This document shows, piece after piece, positions 26,245 to 35,792 of a DNA stretch of 64,000 nucleotides; positions within the stretch are counted from its first letter, which is position 1; every line of letters begins with the position of its first letter. Source of the stretch: Coprobacter tertius. GTDB taxonomy: Bacteria; Bacteroidota; Bacteroidia; Bacteroidales; Coprobacteraceae. Below the pieces are notes generated by a model. It saw nothing but the letters and a program-made list of their open reading frames with translations, did not search any database and was not told the origin of the DNA. The DNA lies in the NCBI RefSeq assembly GCF_024330105.1, contig NZ_JANDHW010000014.1:1-64000 (forward strand), read 5' to 3'. The position numbers and the translations under genes were made by a program.

Positions 26245-28518
26245 ATGCGAATTAAATCTTTTTATCTGATACTTTTTGTCTTTATTATGTTGTTCTCCTG
26301 CGAGAGTAAAAAGGCAATAAAATCTTACAATGAGGGCCTTCATATCCTGCCCGAACCGAAAATGATAAAACAGCAGGCCGGAGAATTTGTACTGAATTCG
26401 AAGACGGTTTTTGTTACAAACAACGATACCTTAAAAAAGGTCACCGAATATTTCGCAGAGAAAATACGTCATTCAACCGGACATCGGCTCGACCTGGTGA
26501 AAGAGGCAAAGGATAATTGCATCCGGGTCAAGTTAGATACAACTCTACGTATGAACGACGAAGGATATAATTTGGTCGTTACTCCCCATAAAATATCTAT
26601 CGAGTCTAAATCTGTTCAGGGCGTTTTTTATGCACTGCAAACTATTATGCAACTTTTACCTGCGGAAATCGAAAGCGAAAATATCGTGAAAGATATTAAA
26701 TGGATTCTTCCATGTGTATTTATTCAAGATGAACCCGCCTATCCTTATCGGGGAATGATGCTCGATGTCTGCCGTCATTTTCATGATGTCGATTTCATAA
26801 AAAAGCAGTTGGATATAATGGCAATGTATAAGTTAAACCGTTTTCATTGGCATCTTACCGATGACCATTTATGGACGATCGAAATAAAAAAATATCCCGA
26901 ACTGACTGAAATCGGTTCGGTTCGTTACAACGCCGACGGCTCTATACACAAAGGCTATTATACACAGGAACAGATAAAAGATGTCGTGGCCTATGCAGCC
27001 GAGCGATTCATCACCGTTATTCCGGAAGTAGAACTACCGGGACATGCATTGGCCGCTCTCACGGCATATCCCGAGTTATCTTGCACCGGAGGTCCTTTTC
27101 AACTTAGGAATAAATGGGGGGTAGAAGAAAATGTGTACTGTGCAGGGAACGATCAGACCTTTAAATTTCTTAAAGATGTTTTAGAGGAGGTAATTCCTTT
27201 ATTCCCGGGAAAATTTTTTCATATTGGAGGTGATGAATGTCCGAAAGTAAAATGGAATGCTTGTGAAAAATGTCAGAAACGCATACGGGATGAAAAATTA
27301 AAAGACGCACACGACTTACAAAGCTATTTCATACATCGCATCGAAAAAATTCTTCTTAAACAGGGTAAGAGCATGATCGGATGGGATGAAATTCTCGAGG
27401 GCGGTTTAGCTCCCACTGCAACAGTAATGTCTTGGCGTGGTGAGGAAGGAGGAATTAAAGCTGCTTCTATGGGACACGATGTGATTATGACTCCCGCCGA
27501 ATGGTTATATCTCGATTTCGGACAGGGCAACATCGAAGTAGAACCTATTACCATCAATTTTAAAACATTGTTGAGTAAAACATATCATTATAATCCCGCA
27601 TCGGAGAAAATTCCGGCCGATTTACGTCATCACGTATTGGGAGCACAGGGTAATATGTGGACCGAATACGCCACGACTCCTATTCATACTGAATATATGC
27701 TCTATCCCCGATTATTAGCCATTGCCGAATTGACATGGTCTCCATTGGAGAAAAAGGATTTTAAATCTTTCGAACGCCGGTTAAACAATCAACTGGTACG
27801 ATTAGACGAGCATCGGATCGATTATCATATACCGCTGCCGGAGGGTCCTATGGCCGACCATGTTGCGATTGTCGAAACCGATACGTTGAGTTTCTCTAAT
27901 AGTCGTCATCTGCCTATGGTTTATACCTTGGACGGAAGTGAACCTACCCCCCACTCTAAAATGTACAACAAACCGATAATCGTCAGTGATGATCAAACGG
28001 TATGTATCGCTACGCTTTTACCTTCAGGTAAAATGAGTAGAACCCGTATAATCGATGTGGTAAAAGAAAATTTACGTCCGGCATATAAAGGAGAGACAAA
28101 ACTTGGAATGCGATTGGCGCATGCCTCCGGTGACTTCTACTATGTGAAAGACACTGAAAATGTCCGGTGGGAATCTCCTGAGATTGTAAAAGATTTTAAT
28201 TTAAAACCAGCTCTGGAAGATAAAGGAGCCTTTTGTTATACCGGATATTTCGAAGTACCCCGTGATGGCGTTTATTATTTATCGACCGAAATGGATGAAC
28301 TGCAGATAGACGGGAAAGTCGTTTTAAGTAATGACGGTAAATTAATACGTCATTCTCATAACCGTACTTCTTTGGCTTTAGAAAAAGGTAAACATAAATT
28401 CCGCTTATTGTTTATTAATAATAATATCGGCGGATTTCCACGGGTATGGAACAATAAAGGATTTATTATCGGACAAAAAGGGGAAGAGCTGAAACAACCG
28501 GTTTCGCTTTTTCATTAA
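26245..28518 (+). CDS. GH20 beta-N-acetylhexosaminidase lipoprotein
   Basis: 757 residues from the ATG at 26245; lipobox 'MLFSC'. GH20b N-terminal domain, then the barrel with 'YPYRGMMLDVCRHF', 'LNRFHWHLTDDHLW', and the catalytic D330-E331 pair in 'HIGGDECP'. 'TVMSWRGEEGG' and 'GAQGNMWTEY' complete the active site. A chitobiase-like C-terminal domain and a PA14-like end module ('GYFEVPRDGVYYLSTEMDE') follow. It removes terminal beta-GlcNAc or GalNAc. Last gene of the PUL. Confidence 0.95.
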   Translation: MRIKSFYLILFVFIMLFSCESKKAIKSYNEGLHILPEPKMIKQQAGEFVLNSKTVFVTNNDTLKKVTEYFAEKIRHSTGHRLDLVKEAKDNCIRVKLDTTLRMNDEGYNLVVTPHKISIESKSVQGVFYALQTIMQLLPAEIESENIVKDIKWILPCVFIQDEPAYPYRGMMLDVCRHFHDVDFIKKQLDIMAMYKLNRFHWHLTDDHLWTIEIKKYPELTEIGSVRYNADGSIHKGYYTQEQIKDVVAYAAERFITVIPEVELPGHALAALTAYPELSCTGGPFQLRNKWGVEENVYCAGNDQTFKFLKDVLEEVIPLFPGKFFHIGGDECPKVKWNACEKCQKRIRDEKLKDAHDLQSYFIHRIEKILLKQGKSMIGWDEILEGGLAPTATVMSWRGEEGGIKAASMGHDVIMTPAEWLYLDFGQGNIEVEPITINFKTLLSKTYHYNPASEKIPADLRHHVLGAQGNMWTEYATTPIHTEYMLYPRLLAIAELTWSPLEKKDFKSFERRLNNQLVRLDEHRIDYHIPLPEGPMADHVAIVETDTLSFSNSRHLPMVYTLDGSEPTPHSKMYNKPIIVSDDQTVCIATLLPSGKMSRTRIIDVVKENLRPAYKGETKLGMRLAHASGDFYYVKDTENVRWESPEIVKDFNLKPALEDKGAFCYTGYFEVPRDGVYYLSTEMDELQIDGKVVLSNDGKLIRHSHNRTSLALEKGKHKFRLLFINNNIGGFPRVWNNKGFIIGQKGEELKQPVSLFH

Positions 28519-28578
28519 GGTTAGTAAAAAAAGTGGCGCGTTTCCCGATAATAATCTTTTATAGTTTTAAATGATGAG

Positions 28579-28619
28579 ACAGAATTCAGATAATTAAATA
28601 TCTGAATTCTGTTTTGTTT
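28579..28619 (+). terminator. PUL terminator
   Basis: A perfect 14-bp stem (28579-28592 with 28599-28612), 6-base loop, then TTTGTTT. Confidence 0.88.
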
Positions 28620-29084
28620 ATCGTATATTGAGAATAAAAAATAACGGTTTACAGTATTGCATATTTAAAACAGCATCATTCTTGTTTTATGATATCTATT
28701 GCTTCTTTCCTCTTATTCCTACTATAAAATACTGTTTTAAAGGCACATATAACATTTTCAAAGTTTAGAATTTTTACCTCTAATGAAACAATTCAGTTAA
28801 TCTGAATATACAATAAATAACACGTTTTTCGTAATAAAAATAAAATCATTTTAGAGTATGTAAAAGAACGTAAACCACTGAATATGTCTGAAATATTCCG
28901 TTTCATGGATATAATGAGCAATGAGACGCTGCGCATCACATTTAAATTAAATAGATTCTATCATACTCCCGATAAAGTACGGGATTTATGTATGATATGA
29001 ATAATATCTCTGTGAAAACGTCTTTTCAATAATCTGTTTTTTCGGAGATATTTTTATTCTGGTATGTTTTACAATAAGATATTA
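28620..29084. other. Intergenic region with a nested hairpin
   Basis: 465 bases, AT-rich and without a coding frame. A two-part stem is seen at 28960-28996: ATCATAC with GTATGAT outside, TCCCG with CGGGA inside, 8-base loop. A further ATATCTC/GGAGATAT pair follows near 29005-29052. No promoter was found, so the RNA status is open. Confidence 0.4.
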
Positions 29085-30434
29085 TTACCACTCGATAAAT
29101 TTGCCGCGAATCCGTCGTTTTTCGAGTTCTTGTTTCAAATAAAGTTGACGGTCTCTGGCAATGTACCGACGGGCAAAAATATTAGGAATGGCAACACCCA
29201 AAGAAATGCAAAGAATAATTAAAGCCGATGTAATGCCATTATTAAAAGCGATAGTTACCTCCCCTACTACTCCGTGCAAGTTTATAAATGCCAGTAAAGA
29301 ACGGTACATAAGTACCCCGGGAATCATCGGGATAACAGACGGTATTGTGAGTACATGATTGGGGACATGAAACCAGTGTACCGCTTTTACGGCAATAAGA
29401 CTTACTATAAAACTACCCATAAAAGAACCGATTATGGGGCCGAATCCCAATTCGAAGTTTACAAAATTACGGGTACACACAGCAATTATACCTCCCAAAG
29501 CAACTACCCAGAGCAAGCGTCGCTGTACGTTAAATATCATAGAAAAACCCACGGCGGCAATTGCAGCTGCAACCGCATACACATAATAAGGGTCATGCGG
29601 AACCATGCTCAATTCGCTGAATTTATGGTCGATTGCAACATCGCTCATTCCCAAAACCCGCATAACAAAGGCGATGCCAAACGTTAACGCACCCACAATC
29701 ATTGCCGTATTAGCGGCCCGGGTAATTCCCATCAGCAAATGGTTATCTATCATATCATCCACAAAATTTATCAAGGGTACACCCGGGACGATAAACAGAG
29801 CGCATGCCAGTAATGGATGATAGGGAGTAGACGATAATCCGGTATAAGAAGAAGCATATGCTAAACAGGTAGATACGAATGCCGCTATCGCGATACTCAT
29901 ATATACGTTAATACCGAATTTGATGCAATTTGCCCGTACCTGAAACCCGGCGAATGCACAAACAGAAGCAAACAGGAATGCAATCCAGTCGCATCCGAAC
30001 AGTTTACAGAACCCTCCGCAGGCAAAACCCGCTCCTATAGCGACTAAATTATGCGCGTAATTACGGGGTTGCGAGGCTATTTTCCCTAATTCTTCTTCGT
30101 ATTTATCGATAGAATAATCTTGTTCGATCGCTCGCCATGAAAGTTTGCTTATCTGAGAGATCGTAGTCATATTGATACCATGTTTCTCACAAGTCTGGAA
30201 TTTTGAAAAAGAATGCCTTTCATCACTAACATTCACCATAATCATGGTCCAACGAATATCAATATGCAGTTTTTCCTCAGGAATTCCCATAAAAGCGGCG
30301 ACACGTTTCATATTCCGTTCGATTCGATTTGTGTCAGCGGCGCTTTCCATAAGTAACTTACCCGTACGAAGTAAAAGATCTAATTTCCTGCGCAACAAGA
30401 GTACTTCCTGATCATTCATCGTGTTCTCTCTCAT
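29085..30434 (-). CDS. ThrE-type threonine/serine exporter (DUF1212)
   Basis: 449 residues, inner membrane. The cytoplasmic N-terminal part contains 'SAADTNRIERNMKRVAAFMG' and 'MTTISQISKLSW', typical of DUF1212; about ten hydrophobic segments follow between residues 135 and 430, with 'IVPGVPLINFVDDMI' and 'IPMIPGVLMYRSL', so both ThrE halves are in one chain. Exports small hydroxy amino acids or related compounds. Start could also be the Met at residue 6 (30419). Promoter at 30550-30557. Confidence 0.88.
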   Translation of the reverse strand: MRENTMNDQEVLLLRRKLDLLLRTGKLLMESAADTNRIERNMKRVAAFMGIPEEKLHIDIRWTMIMVNVSDERHSFSKFQTCEKHGINMTTISQISKLSWRAIEQDYSIDKYEEELGKIASQPRNYAHNLVAIGAGFACGGFCKLFGCDWIAFLFASVCAFAGFQVRANCIKFGINVYMSIAIAAFVSTCLAYASSYTGLSSTPYHPLLACALFIVPGVPLINFVDDMIDNHLLMGITRAANTAMIVGALTFGIAFVMRVLGMSDVAIDHKFSELSMVPHDPYYVYAVAAAIAAVGFSMIFNVQRRLLWVVALGGIIAVCTRNFVNFELGFGPIIGSFMGSFIVSLIAVKAVHWFHVPNHVLTIPSVIPMIPGVLMYRSLLAFINLHGVVGEVTIAFNNGITSALIILCISLGVAIPNIFARRYIARDRQLYLKQELEKRRIRGKFIEW

Positions 30435-30549
30435 TTTTCACCTTTCATTTAAACATTACATCCACGCCTAAATCCTTGTTTTCAGCCATTTATATTCTAT
30501 CGTCTTCATTTTCACGATTATTTAAATTCGCAAGAAGCCGATTCGGGCG

Positions 30550-30557
30550 CAAATATA
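30550..30557 (-). promoter_or_regulatory. -7 element for the ThrE-type gene
   Basis: Minus-strand TATATTTG, exact consensus, about 115 bases upstream of the start. Confidence 0.5.
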
Positions 30558-30584
30558 GAGATAAATTTTCAGTAAAAAATGTTT

Positions 30585-30764
30585 TTAATAAGCTTCTATA
30601 TGCTTCACAAAGTATATTTTTTTATTATTAGAAATTAAATCGTTATAAGTTTTTTTATCTCGGATACCACATAAAAAAGATTCCGGTTTGTCGTAAGGTA
30701 TCCTGCCGGTCCGGTCATATAAATCGATATATCGGGGATTGGAAACAATATAAACCTCCTTGGA
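30585..30764 (-). pseudogene. Short orphan frame without ATG; gene remnant or ATT-start small gene
   Basis: A minus-strand frame of 59 codons ends at TAA 30585-30587 and reads as convincing protein ('YIDLYDRTGRIPYDKPESF', then 'CGIRDKKTYNDLI', 'KIYFVKHIEAY'). It has no ATG. A perfect AAGGAGG sits five bases before an in-frame ATT (30749), which is striking because Shine-Dalgarno sequences are rare here. Either a rare non-standard start or the 3' stump of a lost gene, lying just after the metallo-hydrolase gene. Family not recognised. Confidence 0.35.
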
Positions 30765-30786
30765 TTAGAATGGTTTTCGATTACTA

Positions 30787-31896
30787 TTACCGGGAACTTT
30801 TTCGGTTATCTACTTTAAAAAGACTTTTTCCCGATTGCAACGGTATAATTTCTCCGATACAGGAAATAATCAAAGACAAGGAATCTTGCGCTGCCGCACG
30901 TTTTTCATTTTCCAACGGTTCGTCCCAGCGATGTTTCGATAATGCATATTTCGAATGGTGCACCGTTATTATTTGGCCGGCATTCAATTCTTTGGCGGCG
31001 CGCCCCAGATAATAAGGCATCATATGTATGTATTTCCAATTCTCACTATATTGTCCGTTCTCCAGAATCGCCAAATCTATATTACCGTATTGTTCTCCTA
31101 TTTCTTTATAATGAGTATCGTACCCGCTATCACCGCCTATATATACATTTATCGAAGGAGACTCGATCAGAAAGGAAGCCCAGAGTGTTTGGTTCGAAAT
31201 CAGCCCCCTACCCGAAAAATGGCGTGCAGGCAAACAATATACCGTAAAACCGGGTACTAACGATGCGCTTTCCCGCCAATCGAGTTCTATGATTTTACGA
31301 TTATCGAAACCCCAGTATTCGAAATGTTCCCCCACGCCTAATGGACAAATGACTTTCCCGATACGATCTTTTAACCGTTTTACCGTATGGTAGTCCAAAT
31401 GGTCCCAATGGTCGTGCGTAATCACAAGATAATCGATTACGGGCATATCTTCGGGATCGTATATATCGGTTCCATGAAAGGGTTTATTAAAAAACGAAAC
31501 CGGAGAAGCCATACAAAATACCGGATCTACAAGAAAACGTTTTCCCGACAATTGAAGCAAATAAGAAGAGTGACCGAACCATACCATTACATCCTGAACG
31601 GCCGGTAAATGTTTCAGATCTGTTTTTACGGCAGAAACCATGTTCCCGGGATAAACTCCCTCGGGTTTATCGAGCAGAAACTCCGACAAGCTTCTAAAAC
31701 GGCTTTTCCCCGATGTCATTAACGGCGTATCATGATAATTACGAAATTCGCCGTTCCTGTATTGGGGAGATTGTATGATGCGCTCTTTCCGTTCTCCCCG
31801 GGGAAGTCGCCCGAAACTCGGTTGATGAATAAAAATAACTCCTGCCGCTATCAGAAGTATCAAAATTACGGAGACAATGCTTATAGCCATTTTCAT
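30787..31896 (-). CDS. NAPE-PLD/UlaG-like metallo-beta-lactamase-fold hydrolase
   Basis: 369 residues with an N-terminal membrane anchor or signal peptide ('ISIVSVILILLIAAGVIFI'). The metal-binding motif is 'VITHDHWDHLDYHT', followed by 'LPARHFSGRG' and 'IYIGGDSGYDTHYKEIG'-type motifs (here 'VYIGGDSGYDTHYKEIG') and a final 'ITVHHSKYALS'. The 'GHSSYLLQLSGKRFLVDPVF' start of the domain is typical of the NAPE-phospholipase-D-like branch. Probably acts on a phosphodiester or lactone at the membrane. Confidence 0.85.
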   Translation of the reverse strand: MKMAISIVSVILILLIAAGVIFIHQPSFGRLPRGERKERIIQSPQYRNGEFRNYHDTPLMTSGKSRFRSLSEFLLDKPEGVYPGNMVSAVKTDLKHLPAVQDVMVWFGHSSYLLQLSGKRFLVDPVFCMASPVSFFNKPFHGTDIYDPEDMPVIDYLVITHDHWDHLDYHTVKRLKDRIGKVICPLGVGEHFEYWGFDNRKIIELDWRESASLVPGFTVYCLPARHFSGRGLISNQTLWASFLIESPSINVYIGGDSGYDTHYKEIGEQYGNIDLAILENGQYSENWKYIHMMPYYLGRAAKELNAGQIITVHHSKYALSKHRWDEPLENEKRAAAQDSLSLIISCIGEIIPLQSGKSLFKVDNRKSSR

Positions 31897-31994
31897 TTTT
31901 TTCTTTTTGTTATTTATTTTCTGCCGTCATAAACAGAGTGCGGTATACTCTTCTCAAAAATGTTCAATCATAAAAAATAATTTTCTACCTGAAA

Positions 31995-32002
31995 CAAAAT
32001 TA
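31995..32002 (-). promoter_or_regulatory. -7 element for the metallo-hydrolase gene
   Basis: Minus-strand TAATTTTG fits TAnnTTTG, about 100 bases before the start. Confidence 0.4.
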
Positions 32003-32430
32003 TAAAAAGCCCTTGTTTTTCTTGCATACCGATTACAGATTCTTTTACCTCTATCTCTGAATTTATTTTTAACGTAACCGGATAAATAGAGAAGAAAAAA
32101 TTTACGCAGATAAATTATTTAACACTCTTTTACTATTCAATATTAGTATCCTTTCGAGATTAAATGTATTATAAATATATATACTAAATACACATTTTGT
32201 ATGCAATGCAATATATTATGAAAACAAATATTTATCTAATTTACTATGAATAAAACACATAATACCATGTATCAATCCTTTATTTTACCCCGAATAAAAT
32301 TAATGAATGAATAAATCGGACAGATAAATTATAAAAATTATCTCAGGATTATTATTAATAAATAATTATTAAAACTGAAAACCGCTATACATGGGCTATT
32401 CAGTAATTATTCACTTAAAATTAAATCAAC
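32003..32430. other. AT-rich region upstream of the GH85-like gene
   Basis: About 430 bases with no coding frame. It must hold the promoter of the GH85-like gene, but I find no exact TAnnTTTG match on the plus strand. Confidence 0.4.
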
Positions 32431-35400
32431 ATGAAAAAATTTACTTCTGTAGGCATCGCCGCTTTGGTTTGCCTGCTTTGGGTAGCGCCTCTTTCGGCGC
32501 AGGATACGGATCCTACGCCACCGCCCTCGGCATCGACCGAAATTTTCGACTATTCTCTTCTCAAAGACAAGGTTATTCTGAATCTTTTTAAGGATGCCCT
32601 CGATCAGGGACGAATGTATCCTACACCGGCCGAATTCGAAGCTGCAGGATTTAACTACCTAGATATCGAGTTCGTTCGTTCGCATACCCGCCTGCGACCG
32701 GCCATGATTGAAAAAAACAAGCAGCTCAATCCCGAATTGTACGAAAAAAGGCAGTTATTTATGAATATCCCTATGGGAGTGGGGAAAATATTGGGCGGAT
32801 ATCCCAGCAGCGAATTCAGAAACGACGTATTCTCTATGTGGAACTATACTAAATTGTTCGGGTCGTGGAACCACAGTCTCTTCCAGGCGCCCGGCGTTTG
32901 GATTGATGCCGCCCATAAGAATGGTACCGACATTATGAGCGGTATCAAATTCTTCGAAAGCTGGACTCCGGGGAGCGGTGCCGGTGAATACGCAGACTTG
33001 ATTACCACAAAAAATGAGGACGGTTCCTTTACTTATGCCGAACCGCTGATCAATTGCCTCATGTTTTTCGGATCCGACGGCATTAACTATAACTGGGAAG
33101 ACAACAGTTACGATAATGAAGATGTTGTAGCTTTCCATAAAACCTTGTATAAACTCGCCGCCGAAAAAGGTTTCGATAATTTCCATATCGCGATTTATAC
33201 TTCCAGTGCGATTCTGAACGCCCGCAATGTGGAAGCCCTGTTCGGCACCACCGAAACCGGAAAAACAACCGACCTGATGCTCAATTATGCCGGCGGCGAC
33301 TTTTCTTATAATATGGGCTCTTCGGTACAAACGGCGGAAAGCAACATGGGAACCGCAGACGGTCTTTATGCAGGCGTTTGGATCGTTACTATGGATCGTA
33401 GCTGGAGCCGCCTGAATGCAGACGAAGATTCGAAACGGTGCGGTATATGCCTCTGGGGTGAACACGACCAAAGCCGCTTTATGAGTTACAACATGGGGAA
33501 TGACGCCATGGAATTCCAGTCGAATTACCAGAAACTGCTCGAAAGAACCTTCTCGGGCGGTAACCGTAACCCCCAAAACCTTCCTCCGATCAACGATGAA
33601 GGCAATAACTGGACGAAAGAGGGTGATAAAGAACCGCTATCGACGTTCTGCGGACTGGCGACCTTCGTACCCGAACGTACTGCCATTCAGGGCGATCTTC
33701 CGTTCACGACCTACTTTAATTTAGGAAACGGGGAAAGGTATAATTATAAAGGTAAAAAAACTTTCGGTAGCTGGTACAATATGGGGAACCAAGATATCGT
33801 ACCCACCTACCGATGGCTCGTTTATAATGCCGATACCAAAAACGTTTCTTCCGATATTCAACCCGAATTTACCAACGAAGATGCTTACATGGGCGGGGCG
33901 GCTCTGCGCCTTTTCGGGAATGCCGTTTCGGCAGGTACCGACGTCGTTCTTTACCGGGCCAAACTCCATGTCGCTCATGGGGAACCCAAGGTGAAGATCG
34001 CCGTTAAGCAAGGGACTCCCGTGCAGGGAACTCAAGCTTCGGGACTCTCGGTTATCCTCAAAAAACTCGATAACGACCAGTGGTACGAAATTCCCGTTGG
34101 AGATACCCAAGGACCGGAATGGCAGGAAAAAGAACTGCCCATGACAGGGTTCGGTACCGGAGACGTAATCGAATACATCGGCCTGCGCGTAAAAGGAAGC
34201 AGCCCAGTTTACAATATGCTGGTAGGTAAACTCGAACTCAGCGATAACCGCATCGCGGCTCCCGCTCCCATCAAAACGGGAAGTTTGGTAGCCGAAGTGA
34301 AAGAAGAAACCACCCGGTCGCTTTCACTGAAACTGAATTGGGCCGTCGATGGTACCGGACTAAACGCAGCCCGCGCCGACTATGGACTTATCTATAACGA
34401 CGAAGCCAATATCGACCACTTCGAAATTATGTACAAAAACGGCGCCGACGGTAAAATCTCTGAAATAGCCCGTTCCTCTTCCTGGACCGGATTTACCGGT
34501 AATATAAAATTCGAAGGCCACGATGACGAGCCTTATATCGGCGTACGTGCCGCTTCGATAGATATGAAAACATACTCGCCCGTAGAATGGTTGAAAATAG
34601 AACGCTCCGATTCGCCCAATCTGCCGGTATACAAAGATTTACTCTATTGCGAATCGTACATGCCTTCTACTTCCGCTGGTGCGGATGTCGCCCGAGAAAG
34701 ACGCTTCCTTACTTTATTCAAGACTGAAGGCGCCGACCAAAATATAAACTATTCCACCCAAACGCAACCGCAACCCGACGGCTCGCAATATTATGACGCC
34801 ACCGATAATGTGATGAAAGTGAGCCAGGGACAAACCATTACGCTCACATTCAGGGCATACGATACGACTCCTCTCGATAAACAAAACGGCTTGCGGTCTT
34901 GTTTCGGCAAAGCTTATATGGATTTCGATCAGAGTCATTCGTTTGAGCCGAACGGAGACGAAATGCTGTTCAATCTGGGAACTTTCGAAGCACAAACCCC
35001 GGCTTTTGAGACACAAGATAATACCATTACCTATACGATTCCTGCCGATGCAGCTGTAGGACCGAGCCGTTTGCGCATCGTATTCTCCGACGCATGGATG
35101 CCTCATCCCGGCCCGTGCGGTGAAACCGTTAAGGGTTTCTCGATCGACTTCGGCGTGGAAATCACAGGTAATAATCCGTCGAGACCGGTAGCCCCCGACT
35201 TCCATGACCAAGGCGAAGCCGACGAACCCGACCGCGTAAGAGACGATAACCCCAATAATCCTCCTCAAAGTATCGAAACGGCGCAGGCATATGCCGGTTT
35301 CTCTACCTGCTACCCCAGCCCGGCCGACAACGTTATCTTCTTTAACGACGTGGAGAAAGCTTGGGTATATACCCTGAACGGACAATTAGTGAAGTTCGCT

Positions 35401-35508
35401 ACCGGCAATCCCCAAAGTCTCGATGTTTCGGATCTTTCTTCCGGTATGTACATTGTAAAAATGCAATACAATAACGTCATCAGAAGCCAGAAACTATACA
35501 AAAAATAA
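32431..35508 (+). CDS. GH85-like endo-beta-N-acetylglucosaminidase, T9SS-exported
   Basis: 1025 residues. Signal peptide ending near 'LSA-QDT'. Residues about 60-380 follow the GH85 plan: 'GVWIDAAHKNGTDIMSG', and the N-x-E pair N221-W-E223 in 'INYNWEDN', matching the Asn/Glu catalytic pair of endo-beta-N-acetylglucosaminidases; several beta-sandwich modules follow. The C-terminus is a T9SS sorting domain ('YPSPADNVIFFN', 'DVSDLSSGMYIVKM'). It would cut the chitobiose core of N-glycans at the cell surface. GC is visibly higher than in the neighbours. Monocistronic. Confidence 0.72.
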   Translation: MKKFTSVGIAALVCLLWVAPLSAQDTDPTPPPSASTEIFDYSLLKDKVILNLFKDALDQGRMYPTPAEFEAAGFNYLDIEFVRSHTRLRPAMIEKNKQLNPELYEKRQLFMNIPMGVGKILGGYPSSEFRNDVFSMWNYTKLFGSWNHSLFQAPGVWIDAAHKNGTDIMSGIKFFESWTPGSGAGEYADLITTKNEDGSFTYAEPLINCLMFFGSDGINYNWEDNSYDNEDVVAFHKTLYKLAAEKGFDNFHIAIYTSSAILNARNVEALFGTTETGKTTDLMLNYAGGDFSYNMGSSVQTAESNMGTADGLYAGVWIVTMDRSWSRLNADEDSKRCGICLWGEHDQSRFMSYNMGNDAMEFQSNYQKLLERTFSGGNRNPQNLPPINDEGNNWTKEGDKEPLSTFCGLATFVPERTAIQGDLPFTTYFNLGNGERYNYKGKKTFGSWYNMGNQDIVPTYRWLVYNADTKNVSSDIQPEFTNEDAYMGGAALRLFGNAVSAGTDVVLYRAKLHVAHGEPKVKIAVKQGTPVQGTQASGLSVILKKLDNDQWYEIPVGDTQGPEWQEKELPMTGFGTGDVIEYIGLRVKGSSPVYNMLVGKLELSDNRIAAPAPIKTGSLVAEVKEETTRSLSLKLNWAVDGTGLNAARADYGLIYNDEANIDHFEIMYKNGADGKISEIARSSSWTGFTGNIKFEGHDDEPYIGVRAASIDMKTYSPVEWLKIERSDSPNLPVYKDLLYCESYMPSTSAGADVARERRFLTLFKTEGADQNINYSTQTQPQPDGSQYYDATDNVMKVSQGQTITLTFRAYDTTPLDKQNGLRSCFGKAYMDFDQSHSFEPNGDEMLFNLGTFEAQTPAFETQDNTITYTIPADAAVGPSRLRIVFSDAWMPHPGPCGETVKGFSIDFGVEITGNNPSRPVAPDFHDQGEADEPDRVRDDNPNNPPQSIETAQAYAGFSTCYPSPADNVIFFNDVEKAWVYTLNGQLVKFATGNPQSLDVSDLSSGMYIVKMQYNNVIRSQKLYKK

Positions 35509-35627
35509 GTGATGAATAATAAGTATGGATTTGACATTTTCAGAGTTTGTCATTCCTGGGTCACACTACTATCTTTTGTAAGTATGTAGTAAAACTCTTC
35601 CTCGAATACCATTCGGGAAGCAACGAA

Positions 35628-35667
35628 AACGCCCTCGAAAGTCACGCTTTCGGGGGCGTTTTATTTT
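35628..35667 (+). terminator. Terminator of the GH85-like gene
   Basis: A 14-bp stem with one G-T pair (35628-35641 with 35647-35660), 5-base loop and TTATTTT tail. Confidence 0.82.
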
Positions 35668-35710
35668 CTAACCGGTTACCTTGCGCACCGGCAATTATTA
35701 CCTGTAATAT

Positions 35711-35730
35711 AAAAAAGCCGGCCACCGGCT
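35711..35730 (-). terminator. Terminator of the DUF362 gene
   Basis: AGCCGG/CCGGCT with a 3-base loop, followed on the minus strand by six T. Confidence 0.6.
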
Positions 35731-35792
35731 ATTTACGATAAACCGTATAACCGGTTATCATAACATATTCCTTTCGGAGAGAATCCTTATAA

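Noticed and set aside
32755-33576. Long antisense frame (273 codons) within the GH85-like gene
   Set aside because: Mirror of a GC-rich coding strand; no protein-like motifs.
34714-35385. Long antisense frame in the 3' part of the GH85-like gene
   Set aside because: Same reason; the plus strand has a clear sorting domain.
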